Shown in pieces: positions 7,541 through 14,748 of a stretch of DNA of 16,252 nucleotides. The position numbers and the translations under genes are program-made. The DNA is from JAKSCF01 sp028279945 (GTDB taxonomy: Bacteria > Bacillota > Clostridia > Peptostreptococcales > JAAYPU01): assembly GCA_028279945.1 (NCBI GenBank), contig JANQMT010000060.1, positions 1 through 16,252 of the forward strand, in the 5' to 3' direction. Positions within the stretch are counted from its first letter, which is position 1. Each line of letters begins with the position of its first letter. The notes beneath the pieces are model-generated. The model had not been told where the DNA came from. It saw nothing but the letters and a program-made list of their open reading frames with translations, and made no database searches.

Positions 7541-9064
7541 TTACATCCTCCCCATTGCCTTATTCAATAATGCTTCTTCACTTACAGAATCGCCTATCAA
7601 CTCTCCCGCGTTCTTTCCCTCACGAACAACAATCACTCTATCAGAGACACCTATTACTTCCGGCAATTCAGAGCTGACAATTAAAACAGCGATTCCCTGT
7701 TCAGCCAACTTCCGAAGTATTTTGTAAATCTCTGCTTTTGTTCCAACATCTATACCTTTCGTAGGCTCATCCAAAATCAATACCCTTGGCTTAGTCAGCA
7801 GCCATTTTCCGAACAATACCTTTTGTTGGTTGCCACCGGACAAACAATCCATCTCCTGCATCTTTGAACTCAGCTTGACTTCCATTATCCTAATCATTTC
7901 GTCATTTAACACTTCTTCCCGTCTTTCCTCTATGATGCCCAGATTATTTGCAAGATTCTTTAAATTGGCTACGGATAAATTATCACTTACACTAAGTTTT
8001 AAAAACAATCCAGAATCTTTTCTGTCTTCTGTTATTAATGCAATGCCATTATTAACAGCATCCAAAGTCGATTTTATAATAATTGGCTGGTCGTTTAAAT
8101 AAACCTGACCACTGCAAAATTTATTAACACCTTCAAATATCGAATTAACCAATTCAGTCCTTCCAGCTCCTACCAGTCCGTACATACCAACGATTTCATT
8201 TTTCTTAATATGGAAGCTAAAATCTTCTATGATCTTCCGATCCGATTTTTCAGGGTCTAAAAGATTCCAGTCTTTCACTTCAAATATTTTTTCTGCATCC
8301 TTTATATATATTGGCTTTTCTGGATATAATTCCTTTAATTCTCTTCCAATCATCATTCGAATAACATCATCTTTTACAACACTATCTATCTTGACATTTG
8401 ATTTTACTAATTCTCCATCCTTTAAAACAGTTACCGAATCACATATTTCAAAAATCTCATCCAATTTATGTGTAACAAAAATAACTGTAACATACTTCTT
8501 TTTAAGGTTTTTAATGATGTCAAACAATTCCTTGATCTCTTTATTGGTCAAAGCACTGGTAGATTCATCAAAAATAATCATTTCTGTATTGCCCGATAAT
8601 GCTCTTGCGATTTCTACCATTTGCTGCATTGCAACGGTTAGTTCTTTAACCTTTGTATTTGGATTTATGTTTAATCCTAAATCATTTAAATATTCTGCAG
8701 CTTTTTCTTCCATTAGCTGATCATCCACTATACCGTGTTTTTTAGGAAAATGGCTTAGAAAAATATTTTCTGCAACCGTCATTTCTCTTATTAATGTCAA
8801 TTCCTGATGTACCATAAATATGCCATGGGCTTCTGCATCTGTTGGTAAAACATTTTTTAGGGTTTGGCCATTGTATCGAATTTGGCCTGTATACTCTTTA
8901 TTGGAATAAACACCCGATAATATTTTAGCAAGTGTTGATTTACCTGCACCATTTTCGCCACAAAGCGCCATTATCTCTCCCTTTTCTATATTAAACGAAA
9001 CATTATTCAGGGCTCTTACCCCCGGAAATTCAATAGATATATTATCAAATTCGACAAGGTTCAT
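7541..9064 (-). CDS. Sugar ABC transporter ATP-binding protein, two ATPase domains (RbsA/XylG/MglA type)
   Basis: At 507 residues this is the usual length. Domain 1 has Walker A GENGAGKS (36-43), a degenerate signature LTVAMQQMVEIA (142-153) and Walker B IFDES (164-168). Domain 2 has a degenerate Walker A GLVGAGRT (296-303), the canonical signature LSGGNQQ (408-414) and Walker B LDEPT (431-435). This asymmetry, with one hydrolytically competent site, is normal for CUT2 ATPases. I place the start at the ATG at 9064 (MNLVEFDNIS), where homology begins. The frame is open up to an ATG at 9118, but those 18 extra codons (MQVGLQFSF...) overlap the hairpin after the binding-protein gene and have no family match. 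The ribosome binding site is modest (AAAGG/GGG). It energises the permease encoded 2 nt downstream. Confidence 0.95.
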   Translation of the reverse strand: MNLVEFDNISIEFPGVRALNNVSFNIEKGEIMALCGENGAGKSTLAKILSGVYSNKEYTGQIRYNGQTLKNVLPTDAEAHGIFMVHQELTLIREMTVAENIFLSHFPKKHGIVDDQLMEEKAAEYLNDLGLNINPNTKVKELTVAMQQMVEIARALSGNTEMIIFDESTSALTNKEIKELFDIIKNLKKKYVTVIFVTHKLDEIFEICDSVTVLKDGELVKSNVKIDSVVKDDVIRMMIGRELKELYPEKPIYIKDAEKIFEVKDWNLLDPEKSDRKIIEDFSFHIKKNEIVGMYGLVGAGRTELVNSIFEGVNKFCSGQVYLNDQPIIIKSTLDAVNNGIALITEDRKDSGLFLKLSVSDNLSVANLKNLANNLGIIEERREEVLNDEMIRIMEVKLSSKMQEMDCLSGGNQQKVLFGKWLLTKPRVLILDEPTKGIDVGTKAEIYKILRKLAEQGIAVLIVSSELPEVIGVSDRVIVVREGKNAGELIGDSVSEEALLNKAMGRM

Positions 9065-9103
9065 ATAAATACCCGACCTTTCTTGTAAGATAAAACTAAA
9101 TTG

Positions 9104-9137
9104 TAAGCCGACTTGCAATTAACCGCAAGACGGCTTA
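9104..9137 (-). terminator. Leaky hairpin between binding protein and ABC ATPase genes
   Basis: The arms TAAGCCGACTTGC (9104-9116) and GCAAGACGGCTTA (9125-9137) pair over 13 bp with one mismatch around an 8-nt loop. On the transcribed strand it is followed by a broken U-rich run (CAATTTAGTTTTATC). Such a structure just after a binding-protein gene usually lowers downstream expression or protects the 3' end, which gives excess binding protein over ATPase and permease. Confidence 0.65.
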
Positions 9138-9165
9138 TCAATTTTATGGATGTACTTATTATTGA

Positions 9166-10188
9166 TTATTCAAACATATCAGGATATACTTCTTTGGAAA
9201 CACTTAAGTCATCCCAACTAGAAAATCTGAACGGTGTAAACCATGTCTTAACACCATCAACTACTTCATCATATAGAGGTTCCTGCCCTTGAGCAATAGC
9301 AAAAGCTGATTCGAACAATCTTTCACCCTGTAGATGAGAAGATTTGTCAATATCACTATATTTTGTGCCGGCCTTCATTTCTTCAACAGCATCTCTGTCA
9401 TGGTCCATAGAATAGAATAAGATACTATCCTTTACTTTGGCTTCTTCCGCTGCTCTTACCGCACCAATTGTCATTGCATCATTGTTACCAATAACACCAT
9501 GAACTTTGTCGCCTCTTGCCAATACATTTTGCATTGTATTCATGGCCAACTGACGGTCCCAGTTGTTGTGCCATTCTTCTTGAACCACTGTAATGTGGGG
9601 ATTGTTATCTAATATTTCATGGTAACCTTTTACCATTTCCTGAGCAACGTTATCAGTCTTTGTGCCGGCAAGTATTACCACATTAGCCGGTTCATCACTA
9701 CCCCAATCGTCAACAAATTTTTGCATCTGTGCTCTACCAATGGCATTAAAATCACAAGTAACACGTACCGCAGCGCCGTCACCACCTTTAACCTCAGCTT
9801 CAAGATTAACAACCGGAACATTTGCAGCTTGAGCCGCTTCCATCAATGGTACTGAAGTTTCAGGATTTACCGGTTCGATGATAAGAACATCAAAACCTTG
9901 GGTAATATAGTTATTCACAATCTGGAGTTGCTTTTGTGCATCGTAATCACAGGTCTGCCATTTAAGGGTAACACCAGCTTCATTGGCTTTTGCCTCTGCG
10001 CCTGCTTTCATATCACGATATACTTGCTCTTTCATGGACTGGCTTACAACACCAATCTTAAGTTCACTTACCGGTTTTGGGTCAGAATTTTCCTGTGGGT
10101 CCGTTTCACCTTCAGTTGAAGGCGCACATCCGGTCAACAATGACAACAACATGATAACCACTGTAACTAATATAATGCCTTTTTTCAT
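9166..10188 (-). CDS. Sugar-binding lipoprotein of an ABC importer (ribose/xylose-type, Peripla_BP_4)
   Basis: The 340-residue protein starts with a lipoprotein signal: two Lys, a hydrophobic core and a lipobox LTGC with the acylated Cys at 21. It is then exported and anchored to the outer face of the membrane. A polar linker (STEGETDPQENSDPKP) precedes the two-lobed binding fold starting at KIGVVSQSM. The family text for binding-protein hinge and ligand regions is visible: DVLIIEPVNPETSVPLMEAA, VIGNNDAMTIGAVRAAEE and YSMDHDRDAVEEMKAG. It has typical length. It delivers a sugar- or polyol-like ligand to the ATPase/permease pair downstream. The ribosome binding site GAGGAGG is strong and close to consensus. 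The gene has its own long leader with a possible promoter, which suggests extra expression. The ligand is unknown. Confidence 0.95.
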   Translation of the reverse strand: MKKGIILVTVVIMLLSLLTGCAPSTEGETDPQENSDPKPVSELKIGVVSQSMKEQVYRDMKAGAEAKANEAGVTLKWQTCDYDAQKQLQIVNNYITQGFDVLIIEPVNPETSVPLMEAAQAANVPVVNLEAEVKGGDGAAVRVTCDFNAIGRAQMQKFVDDWGSDEPANVVILAGTKTDNVAQEMVKGYHEILDNNPHITVVQEEWHNNWDRQLAMNTMQNVLARGDKVHGVIGNNDAMTIGAVRAAEEAKVKDSILFYSMDHDRDAVEEMKAGTKYSDIDKSSHLQGERLFESAFAIAQGQEPLYDEVVDGVKTWFTPFRFSSWDDLSVSKEVYPDMFE

Positions 10189-10220
10189 TAATTTTCCTCC
10201 TCTAACTTGCTTTTTATATA

Positions 10221-10245
10221 TTTAGTGTATCTTGTACACACTAAA
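10221..10245 (-). repeat. Inverted repeat in the binding-protein leader (TTTAGTGT-N9-ACACTAAA)
   Basis: An 8-bp perfect stem with a 9-nt loop lies about 33 nt upstream of the binding-protein ATG, just before an A/U-rich run and the ribosome binding site. It could be an RNA hairpin in the leader or a DNA operator. Confidence 0.45.
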
Positions 10246-10296
10246 TCAAGTAAGACTGAACTTGATGTATAAGCTTAACACCACATTCATCAAGTT
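10245..10296 (-). promoter_or_regulatory. Leader with three alternating ATCAAGT heptamers, two competing hairpins
   Basis: Read along the transcript, segment 1 is AACTTGATG (10296-10288), segment 2 CATCAAGTT (10267-10259) and segment 3 ACTTGAT (10251-10245). Segment 2 can pair with segment 1 (9 bp, 20-nt loop) or with segment 3 (7 bp, 8-nt loop), but not both. This is the layout of an attenuator or switch, though no clear terminator follows. The heptamers could also be binding sites for a regulator at the DNA level. Confidence 0.4.
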
Positions 10297-10324
10297 ATTT
10301 AAAGGTAACCTCTGTCTATGTCAA
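10297..10324 (-). promoter_or_regulatory. Possible internal promoter ahead of the binding-protein gene
   Basis: On the minus strand TTGACA (10324-10319) is followed after 16 bp by TTAAAT (10302-10297), a perfect -35 and a 4-of-6 -10 box. It would start transcripts a little upstream of or within the first ATCAAGT element and give the transporter genes their own expression. The A/T-rich background makes the -10 match weak evidence. Confidence 0.4.
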
Positions 10325-10349
10325 AGAAAGCTTAGAGTATATTCAACAA

Positions 10350-11126
10350 TTAATGCATCTCCTGTCCACCTGATACATTTATAGCTTGTCCTGTCATATA
10401 GCTGCTGTAGTCTGAAGCAAGAAACACAGCAACTTTTGCAATATCTTCAGGCGATGCATACCTTCCCAGGGGAATACAACTTTCCCATTCTTTGATGATA
10501 TCTTCAGGGCTTTCGCCTGTCATCTCAGATGCCCATTCTGATTCTTTTATGGTCATATCGGTCATTACCGATCCCGGACAAAAGCTGTTCACTAAAATAT
10601 TATCTTTTGCAAGTTCTAACGCCAATCCTTTTGTAAACAATATAACTGCAGCTTTTGTAGCACAGTAATGGGTTAGTAGTGATAACCCTGTTTTTCCTGC
10701 CTGTGAAGCCGTATTAATTATTCTGCCTCCTCCTTGCTTTTTCATGTATGGTATTACCGCTTTAGAGCATAGAAATACGCCTCTACAGTTTACAGCAAAT
10801 ATTTTATCCCATGCTTTAACATCTAAATCTTCTATTAAACTCATACTGATTGTTCCTGCATTATTGTACAATAAGTCGATCTTCCCAAAATATTTATGAG
10901 CTTCTTGAGCCATTTTTTCAGCATCATCTTCATTCGAAACGTCCATTTTAAATGGCAAGGCTTTTCTCCCAATTGCCTGGACTTCCTTTGCAGTACTTTC
11001 TGCAGTTTCCATATTCAGGTCGCATACCATGACATCGGCACCATGCTTGGCAAGTGCTAATGCAATTTCTCTCCCTATTCCCTGTCCGGCACCTGTTACT
11101 ATGGCAGATTTACCTTCTAAATTCAT
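10350..11126 (-). CDS. Short-chain dehydrogenase/reductase (SDR), NAD-type
   Basis: The 258-residue protein is a classical SDR. It has the nucleotide motif TGAGQGIG (11-18), Asp36 at the end of beta-2 (VCDLN), which favours NAD(H) over NADP(H), NNAG (88-91), Asn113, and the catalytic Ser141, Tyr154-x3-Lys158. The C-terminus carries the usual S-x-YMTGQ-x-I-x-V-x-GG text. It oxidises a secondary alcohol or reduces a ketone in the cytoplasm. The frame opens at a GTG at 11135, but that codon overlaps the GGAGG ribosome binding site. The ATG at 11126, 8 nt beyond it, is the better start. It lies 64 bp after the zinc dehydrogenase gene and before the binding-protein leader, so a role in the imported compound's breakdown is likely. 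Substrate unknown. Confidence 0.93.
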   Translation of the reverse strand: MNLEGKSAIVTGAGQGIGREIALALAKHGADVMVCDLNMETAESTAKEVQAIGRKALPFKMDVSNEDDAEKMAQEAHKYFGKIDLLYNNAGTISMSLIEDLDVKAWDKIFAVNCRGVFLCSKAVIPYMKKQGGGRIINTASQAGKTGLSLLTHYCATKAAVILFTKGLALELAKDNILVNSFCPGSVMTDMTIKESEWASEMTGESPEDIIKEWESCIPLGRYASPEDIAKVAVFLASDYSSYMTGQAINVSGGQEMH

Positions 11127-11190
11127 TGAATACACCTCCGTCCATTATTTATATTAATTCTTAAATGTTGACATACATTGTTTTTTTAAA

Positions 11191-12216
11191 TTACATTTCA
11201 ATAACTACTTTGCTTCCTTCTCCGCTTTTCATCAGTTCCAAACCTTTTTTAACGTCTTCCAGCCCCAAACGGTGTGTTACAAGTTTTTCAATAGGAATAA
11301 TTTTATTTTCAATGATTCTGATTGCATCAGGGAAAGTACCCTTGGTAATAAACTTACCATGTATATTGATCTCATTAAAAACAATGGGTGCTTGATTAAT
11401 CTCTACTTTTGCGCTTTCATTAATACCGAACAATATCACATTGCCGCCTTTCCTCACTAGTTTTATTCCTTGATCCATTAAAAAACCAACTGCGTCTATT
11501 ACAAGATCCGCACCAATAATGGTTTGGTCTTTGACTTCTTTTACTAAATCCTGACTACCAGGATCAAAGACAAAATCTGCTCCTAATTCTAATGCGAATG
11601 CTCTTCTGTTTTCCATTATGTCAGACATAATAACCTTTGCTCCTGCTGCTTTATAGAGCATCATAAATATAAGTCCAATGGGGCCTGCACCTAAGATAAC
11701 AACCGTTTCACCCGGATGGACACGCACCTCCTGAGACGGATTTAACACACATGCAAGAGGTTCAGCCAGACAGGCAATATACGGTGGAACATCTTTACTG
11801 ATTTTGTATACCAGTTTTTCAGGTACACAAGCATATTCCGCCATAGCACCATCCACCTTGTCACCAATATGTGTAAAGTTTTCACAAAGATTGATCTTTC
11901 CGGTTCTGCAGTAATAACATTTTCCACACCAGTTATTCGGATGCACAACTACACTATCTCCAACTTTCACATTCGTGACGTTCTCTCCTACTGCTTCAAC
12001 GATACCATTAAACTCATGTCCTACTACAATGCCTTCTGTGAACAGAAAAGCAGGCGGATCTGTTAGTGCTCTTACATCTGTTCCACATATACTGACAGCT
12101 TTTACTTTAATTAGTACATCCTCAGAAGTTCTAAACTTTGGCGTAGGTATGTCTTTTACATTTAATACGCCTTTTCTTTCAAACACTGCAGCTTTCATTT
12201 TTTCTGGTATTAGCAT
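11191..12216 (-). CDS. Zinc-dependent medium-chain alcohol/polyol dehydrogenase (MDR)
   Basis: The 341-residue protein belongs to the sorbitol/threonine dehydrogenase side of the zinc MDR superfamily. Catalytic-zinc residues are Cys44 (CGTD), His67-Glu68 (GHEFNG) and Glu152 (AEPLAC). The structural zinc lobe is Cys97-x2-Cys100-x2-Cys103-x7-Cys111. The Rossmann motif is GAGPIG (176-181), and an Asp at the end of the next strand (MSDIMENR) favours NAD. It would oxidise a hydroxyl of a sugar, polyol or amino alcohol. Two ATGs compete: the first (12222) touches the AAGGAGG, the second (12216) is 6 nt beyond it, so I use the second. It follows the aminotransferase gene by 29 bp. The exact substrate is not readable. 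Confidence 0.94.
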   Translation of the reverse strand: MLIPEKMKAAVFERKGVLNVKDIPTPKFRTSEDVLIKVKAVSICGTDVRALTDPPAFLFTEGIVVGHEFNGIVEAVGENVTNVKVGDSVVVHPNNWCGKCYYCRTGKINLCENFTHIGDKVDGAMAEYACVPEKLVYKISKDVPPYIACLAEPLACVLNPSQEVRVHPGETVVILGAGPIGLIFMMLYKAAGAKVIMSDIMENRRAFALELGADFVFDPGSQDLVKEVKDQTIIGADLVIDAVGFLMDQGIKLVRKGGNVILFGINESAKVEINQAPIVFNEINIHGKFITKGTFPDAIRIIENKIIPIEKLVTHRLGLEDVKKGLELMKSGEGSKVVIEM

Positions 12217-12245
12217 TTGCATCCTCCTTAAATATATTAGTCCGC

Positions 12246-13655
12246 CTATAGAATACCGTACTTTGTTTCCACTTCACCCACAAGCTTATCCATAATTTCA
12301 AAAATCTCATCTACATCCGAGTTGGTGATATTGATGGGCGGTATAAAAGATATTCTGTTGTTATAATAGCCGTTGAATTGTGCCAACAAGCCAGCATCAC
12401 GCATATTGTCAATCAGTTCAAGCGTCTCTTCCTTTGCAGGCTCTTTTGTCTTGCTGTCACGTACTAATTCGATTCCAAGATATACGCCTTGTTGTGAATA
12501 TGTTCCGATAATAGGATGTTTTTGCTTAAAGTTTTCAACAACTGCAGCAATGTATTCTCCAACTTCTGAGCACTTGTTTACCAAATCGTCTTCCTCGAAA
12601 ATATCCAGCACTTTGTTAGAAACTGCACATCCCAAGGCATAACCGGCATAGGTGCTGACAACATGCCCGGGAGCAAGGTCATCAAAGATTTCAGCTCTGG
12701 CTACAACCGCACTCATAGGGATTCCTCCACCTAAAGCTTTACCTATCAGTGTAATATCCGGCACAACATGGGTATGTTCACTTGCAAACATTTTTCCTGT
12801 TCTACCCATACCGGTTTGAATTTCATCAAAAATAAGTAAAAAGCCATATTTTTCAGATAGTTTCTTAAGTTCTATTAAAAACTCCTTAGGCGGGGCAATG
12901 TAACCGGCTGAGCTCTGCATAGGCTCAACAATAAGAGCTGCAACATTATTAACATTTACCATTGGATTACCCAAACTTGTTTGCGATGAACTCATTAGTA
13001 TATCGATTGCTTTAGTACACTGCATATCGCAAGCACCATACGCCTTATCGTATGGACAACGATAACAATATGGATAAGGGAAGCGCTCTATACAATTGTC
13101 TGCAGATGGCACAGGATTATACCAACGATGCATACTTCCTGCACCTGTAAGACCCATTGTAGCAGTATTTTGACCGTGATATGCGCCATAAAAACAAATG
13201 ATATGCGTTTTTTTTGTATGATATCGTGCAGCTCGGATTGCTTGTTCCACAGCATCTGAACCGCTTAAAGCAAGCCGTACTTTTTTGTTAAAGTTACCAG
13301 GCGTAATATCAATTAAGCGTTTAATAAGCTTATTTCTTTCCGGTGTAGGAAAATCGAACCAGTGACTGAGCTTTTTATATTGATTATCTAAAACTTCCGC
13401 AATCCTTGAATCACCATGACCAATATTCATACTGGACATACCTGAAATGCAATCTATATATTGTTTACCATCAACATCCCACACCTTATTGCCTTTACCG
13501 CGTTCTATAATTTGTGGATAAGTCCACTTGGTAAATAAAACATCACCTGGATGCTCATTTTTTAGAAAGTCAATTAAGCCTTCCTTGTTTTTGGGTGTGA
13601 TGTTTTCTGAAGTAATAACACGATTTAATAATTCTTCATATGGTTTTTTTTCCAT
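12246..13655 (-). CDS. Class III pyridoxal-phosphate aminotransferase (GABA/ornithine/epimerase type)
   Basis: The 469-residue PLP enzyme is the first gene of the long operon. The Schiff-base lysine is Lys306 in LIGKALGGGIPMS. Asp277 (FDEIQTGMGRTG) binds the pyridine nitrogen, SGSDAVE (131-137) binds phosphate and YGAYHGQ (156-162) stacks on the ring. Class III enzymes move amino groups at non-alpha positions such as GABA, beta-alanine, taurine or ornithine; some are amino acid racemases or epimerases. A loop at 197-213 contains Cys197-x2-Cys200-x8-Cys209-x3-Cys213, a possible metal site or redox-sensitive loop not needed for catalysis; similar YRCP-type loops occur in some relatives. A strong GGAGGGG lies 9 nt before the ATG. 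Its lead position suggests an amine donor/acceptor step for the imported compound or its product. Confidence 0.93.
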   Translation of the reverse strand: MEKKPYEELLNRVITSENITPKNKEGLIDFLKNEHPGDVLFTKWTYPQIIERGKGNKVWDVDGKQYIDCISGMSSMNIGHGDSRIAEVLDNQYKKLSHWFDFPTPERNKLIKRLIDITPGNFNKKVRLALSGSDAVEQAIRAARYHTKKTHIICFYGAYHGQNTATMGLTGAGSMHRWYNPVPSADNCIERFPYPYCYRCPYDKAYGACDMQCTKAIDILMSSSQTSLGNPMVNVNNVAALIVEPMQSSAGYIAPPKEFLIELKKLSEKYGFLLIFDEIQTGMGRTGKMFASEHTHVVPDITLIGKALGGGIPMSAVVARAEIFDDLAPGHVVSTYAGYALGCAVSNKVLDIFEEDDLVNKCSEVGEYIAAVVENFKQKHPIIGTYSQQGVYLGIELVRDSKTKEPAKEETLELIDNMRDAGLLAQFNGYYNNRISFIPPINITNSDVDEIFEIMDKLVGEVETKYGIL

Positions 13656-13725
13656 GATACAAACCCCTCCTACAAAATATAATTATGAGTTCACTTTATT
13701 CCCTTTGGTCCGAATCGGATTTTAT

Positions 13726-13755
13726 ATTTATATACTAATATATTAGTATATAAAT
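13726..13755. promoter_or_regulatory. 30-bp perfect palindrome over the operon promoter, probable operator
   Basis: The two 15-base halves (ATTTATATACTAATA and its complement) meet with no spacer. The element fills the spacer and covers the -10 box of the operon promoter, where a bound dimer would block RNA polymerase. The adjacent GntR-family regulator is the obvious candidate ligand. A/T richness tempers the call, but 30 perfect bases exceed what chance easily gives. Confidence 0.7.
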
Positions 13756-13760
13756 GTCAA
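13732..13760 (-). promoter_or_regulatory. Promoter of the eleven-gene operon
   Basis: On the minus strand a perfect -35 TTGACA (13760-13755) and a -10 TAGTAT (13737-13732) are 17 bp apart. This sits about 75 bp before the aminotransferase start codon. It is a sigma-A-type promoter. The leader is too short to hold a cobalamin riboswitch, and I see none. Confidence 0.7.
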
Positions 13761-13789
13761 GTGTATTTCATTATATATCATCAGAAGTA

Positions 13790-13803
13790 TGGTTAATTAA
13801 CCA
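13790..13803. promoter_or_regulatory. 14-bp palindrome TGGTTAATTAACCA, GntR/FadR-like operator candidate
   Basis: The perfect dyad TGGT-N6-ACCA lies between the two divergent promoters. FadR-, PdhR- and LldR-type regulators bind sites built on TGGT...ACCA, so this fits the neighbouring regulator's family, though the spacing is longer than the classical sites. Confidence 0.5.
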
Positions 13804-13882
13804 GCTCACACTATAAAAAATTAATTTGATTCTCATATATAAATATTCTGTTCCCTTTGATTTTTAGAGTTTACAGGTTGAC

Positions 13883-13912
13883 TTGACGTCATAAAGGCAA
13901 GAGTGATATATT
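13883..13912 (+). promoter_or_regulatory. Promoter of the GntR-family regulator gene
   Basis: TTGACG (13883-13888) and TATATT (13907-13912) are 18 bp apart, with 5 of 6 matches in each box. An overlapping TTGACT at 13878 is an alternative -35. Transcription would begin about 40 bp before the start codon. Confidence 0.6.
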
Positions 13913-13919
13913 AATATAT
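13906..13919. promoter_or_regulatory. 14-bp palindrome ATATATTAATATAT on the regulator's -10 box
   Basis: This A/T-only perfect dyad overlaps the -10 and start region of the regulator promoter, the same geometry as the larger palindrome on the operon promoter. It may be the autoregulatory operator. Being only A and T, it could also be chance. Confidence 0.4.
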
Positions 13920-13960
13920 AGCATTAATGTAAAAGCCTATCGAAAGGAATGATTATAAAT

Positions 13961-14641
13961 ATGATAAAATCACTTAGCGAGAAACAAAACAATACAAATA
14001 AAGTCAATGTATATCATGTACTTAAAAATGCAATAAAATTTTTAGAGTTAAAGCCGGGTGAAAGAATTAATGAAGCTGAATTGTCAACTAAGATTGGTGT
14101 AAGCAGGACACCAATTCGAGAAGCACTTATTCGTCTATCGGATGAGTTACTGGTGGAAATATATCCTCAAAGAGGTACATATGTATCAAAAATAGATCTC
14201 TCCTTAGCTAAAGAAATGGCCTATATGCGTCATGTTCTTGAATCCGAGATTCTTTTGAATATGTGCAAAGAGAAAGCTAAAATAAGAGACCTCGTTGACG
14301 AAAAGCTTTATAAAATGAATCTTGCATTGAAGAGAAATCACCCTATTGAATATATTACAAGTGATGATGACTTTCACCGCGCTTTATTTTCATATGGCAA
14401 TCACGAAATGATTTGGAATATTATTTCAAATACAAGAGCACATTATATCCGCGTCTTAGTATTGGATATGATGCTACCCAATAATTTAGAGAAGTCTTAT
14501 GAGGATCATCTAAAAATTGTTGAATGCATTGAGAGTGGTGATGAAGAGAGCCTTATTCAAATTATGAATGTCCATCACGATCATAATGAAACAGAAGTAG
14601 AACGTCAGATTAAAGAAATGTATCCTGAATATTTTGTATAA
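13961..14641 (+). CDS. GntR-family transcriptional regulator, FadR/FCD subfamily
   Basis: The 226-residue protein has an N-terminal winged helix-turn-helix (about 15-75) with the recognition text SRTPIREAL (48-56) and the wing PQRGTYVSKID. An all-helical FCD ligand-binding domain follows (about 82-220). Metal-binding residues of FCD domains are visible: an Asp in SDDDFHR with His139, His183 in EDHLKIV, and His205 or His206 in NVHHDHN. Such proteins usually repress a neighbouring catabolic operon and release DNA when a small acid or sugar acid binds near the metal. It is divergent from the eleven-gene operon, and both promoters carry palindromes on the -10. The frame also opens at ATG 13949, but AAAGGA abuts that codon; ATG 13961 is 12 nt beyond it, so either may be used. 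Confidence 0.93.
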   Translation: MIKSLSEKQNNTNKVNVYHVLKNAIKFLELKPGERINEAELSTKIGVSRTPIREALIRLSDELLVEIYPQRGTYVSKIDLSLAKEMAYMRHVLESEILLNMCKEKAKIRDLVDEKLYKMNLALKRNHPIEYITSDDDFHRALFSYGNHEMIWNIISNTRAHYIRVLVLDMMLPNNLEKSYEDHLKIVECIESGDEESLIQIMNVHHDHNETEVERQIKEMYPEYFV

Positions 14642-14665
14642 GCTTAATAAAAATATTTTAAAATA

Positions 14666-14700
14666 TAAACGCCTCTTACTAAATTAGCAAGAGGCGTTTA
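14666..14700. terminator. Bidirectional rho-independent terminator
   Basis: A perfect 12-bp stem (TAAACGCCTCTT paired with AAGAGGCGTTTA) encloses an 11-nt loop between the convergent ends of the regulator gene and the IolB-like gene. On the minus strand the 3' side is clearly T-rich (ATTTTAAAATATTTTT); on the plus strand the T-run is poor, so termination there is less sure. Confidence 0.85.
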
Positions 14701-14748
14701 TCATGTATATTATAAGGGAAAGAAAAAAACAAACCATGAATGATCTCA

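Noticed and set aside
8229..8720. 163-codon plus-strand open frame opposite the ABC ATPase gene
   Set aside because: It is antisense to strongly conserved ATPase motifs, has no recognisable domain and no convincing ribosome binding site.
9065..9118. Upstream extension of the ABC ATPase to an ATG at 9118
   Set aside because: The extra residues have no family match and the start would sit inside the hairpin after the binding-protein gene; homology begins at the ATG at 9064.
13656..13731. Cobalamin or other riboswitch in the operon leader, expected for a B12-dependent pathway
   Set aside because: The leader is only about 75 nt and shows no B12-box-like sequence or large fold that I can recognise.
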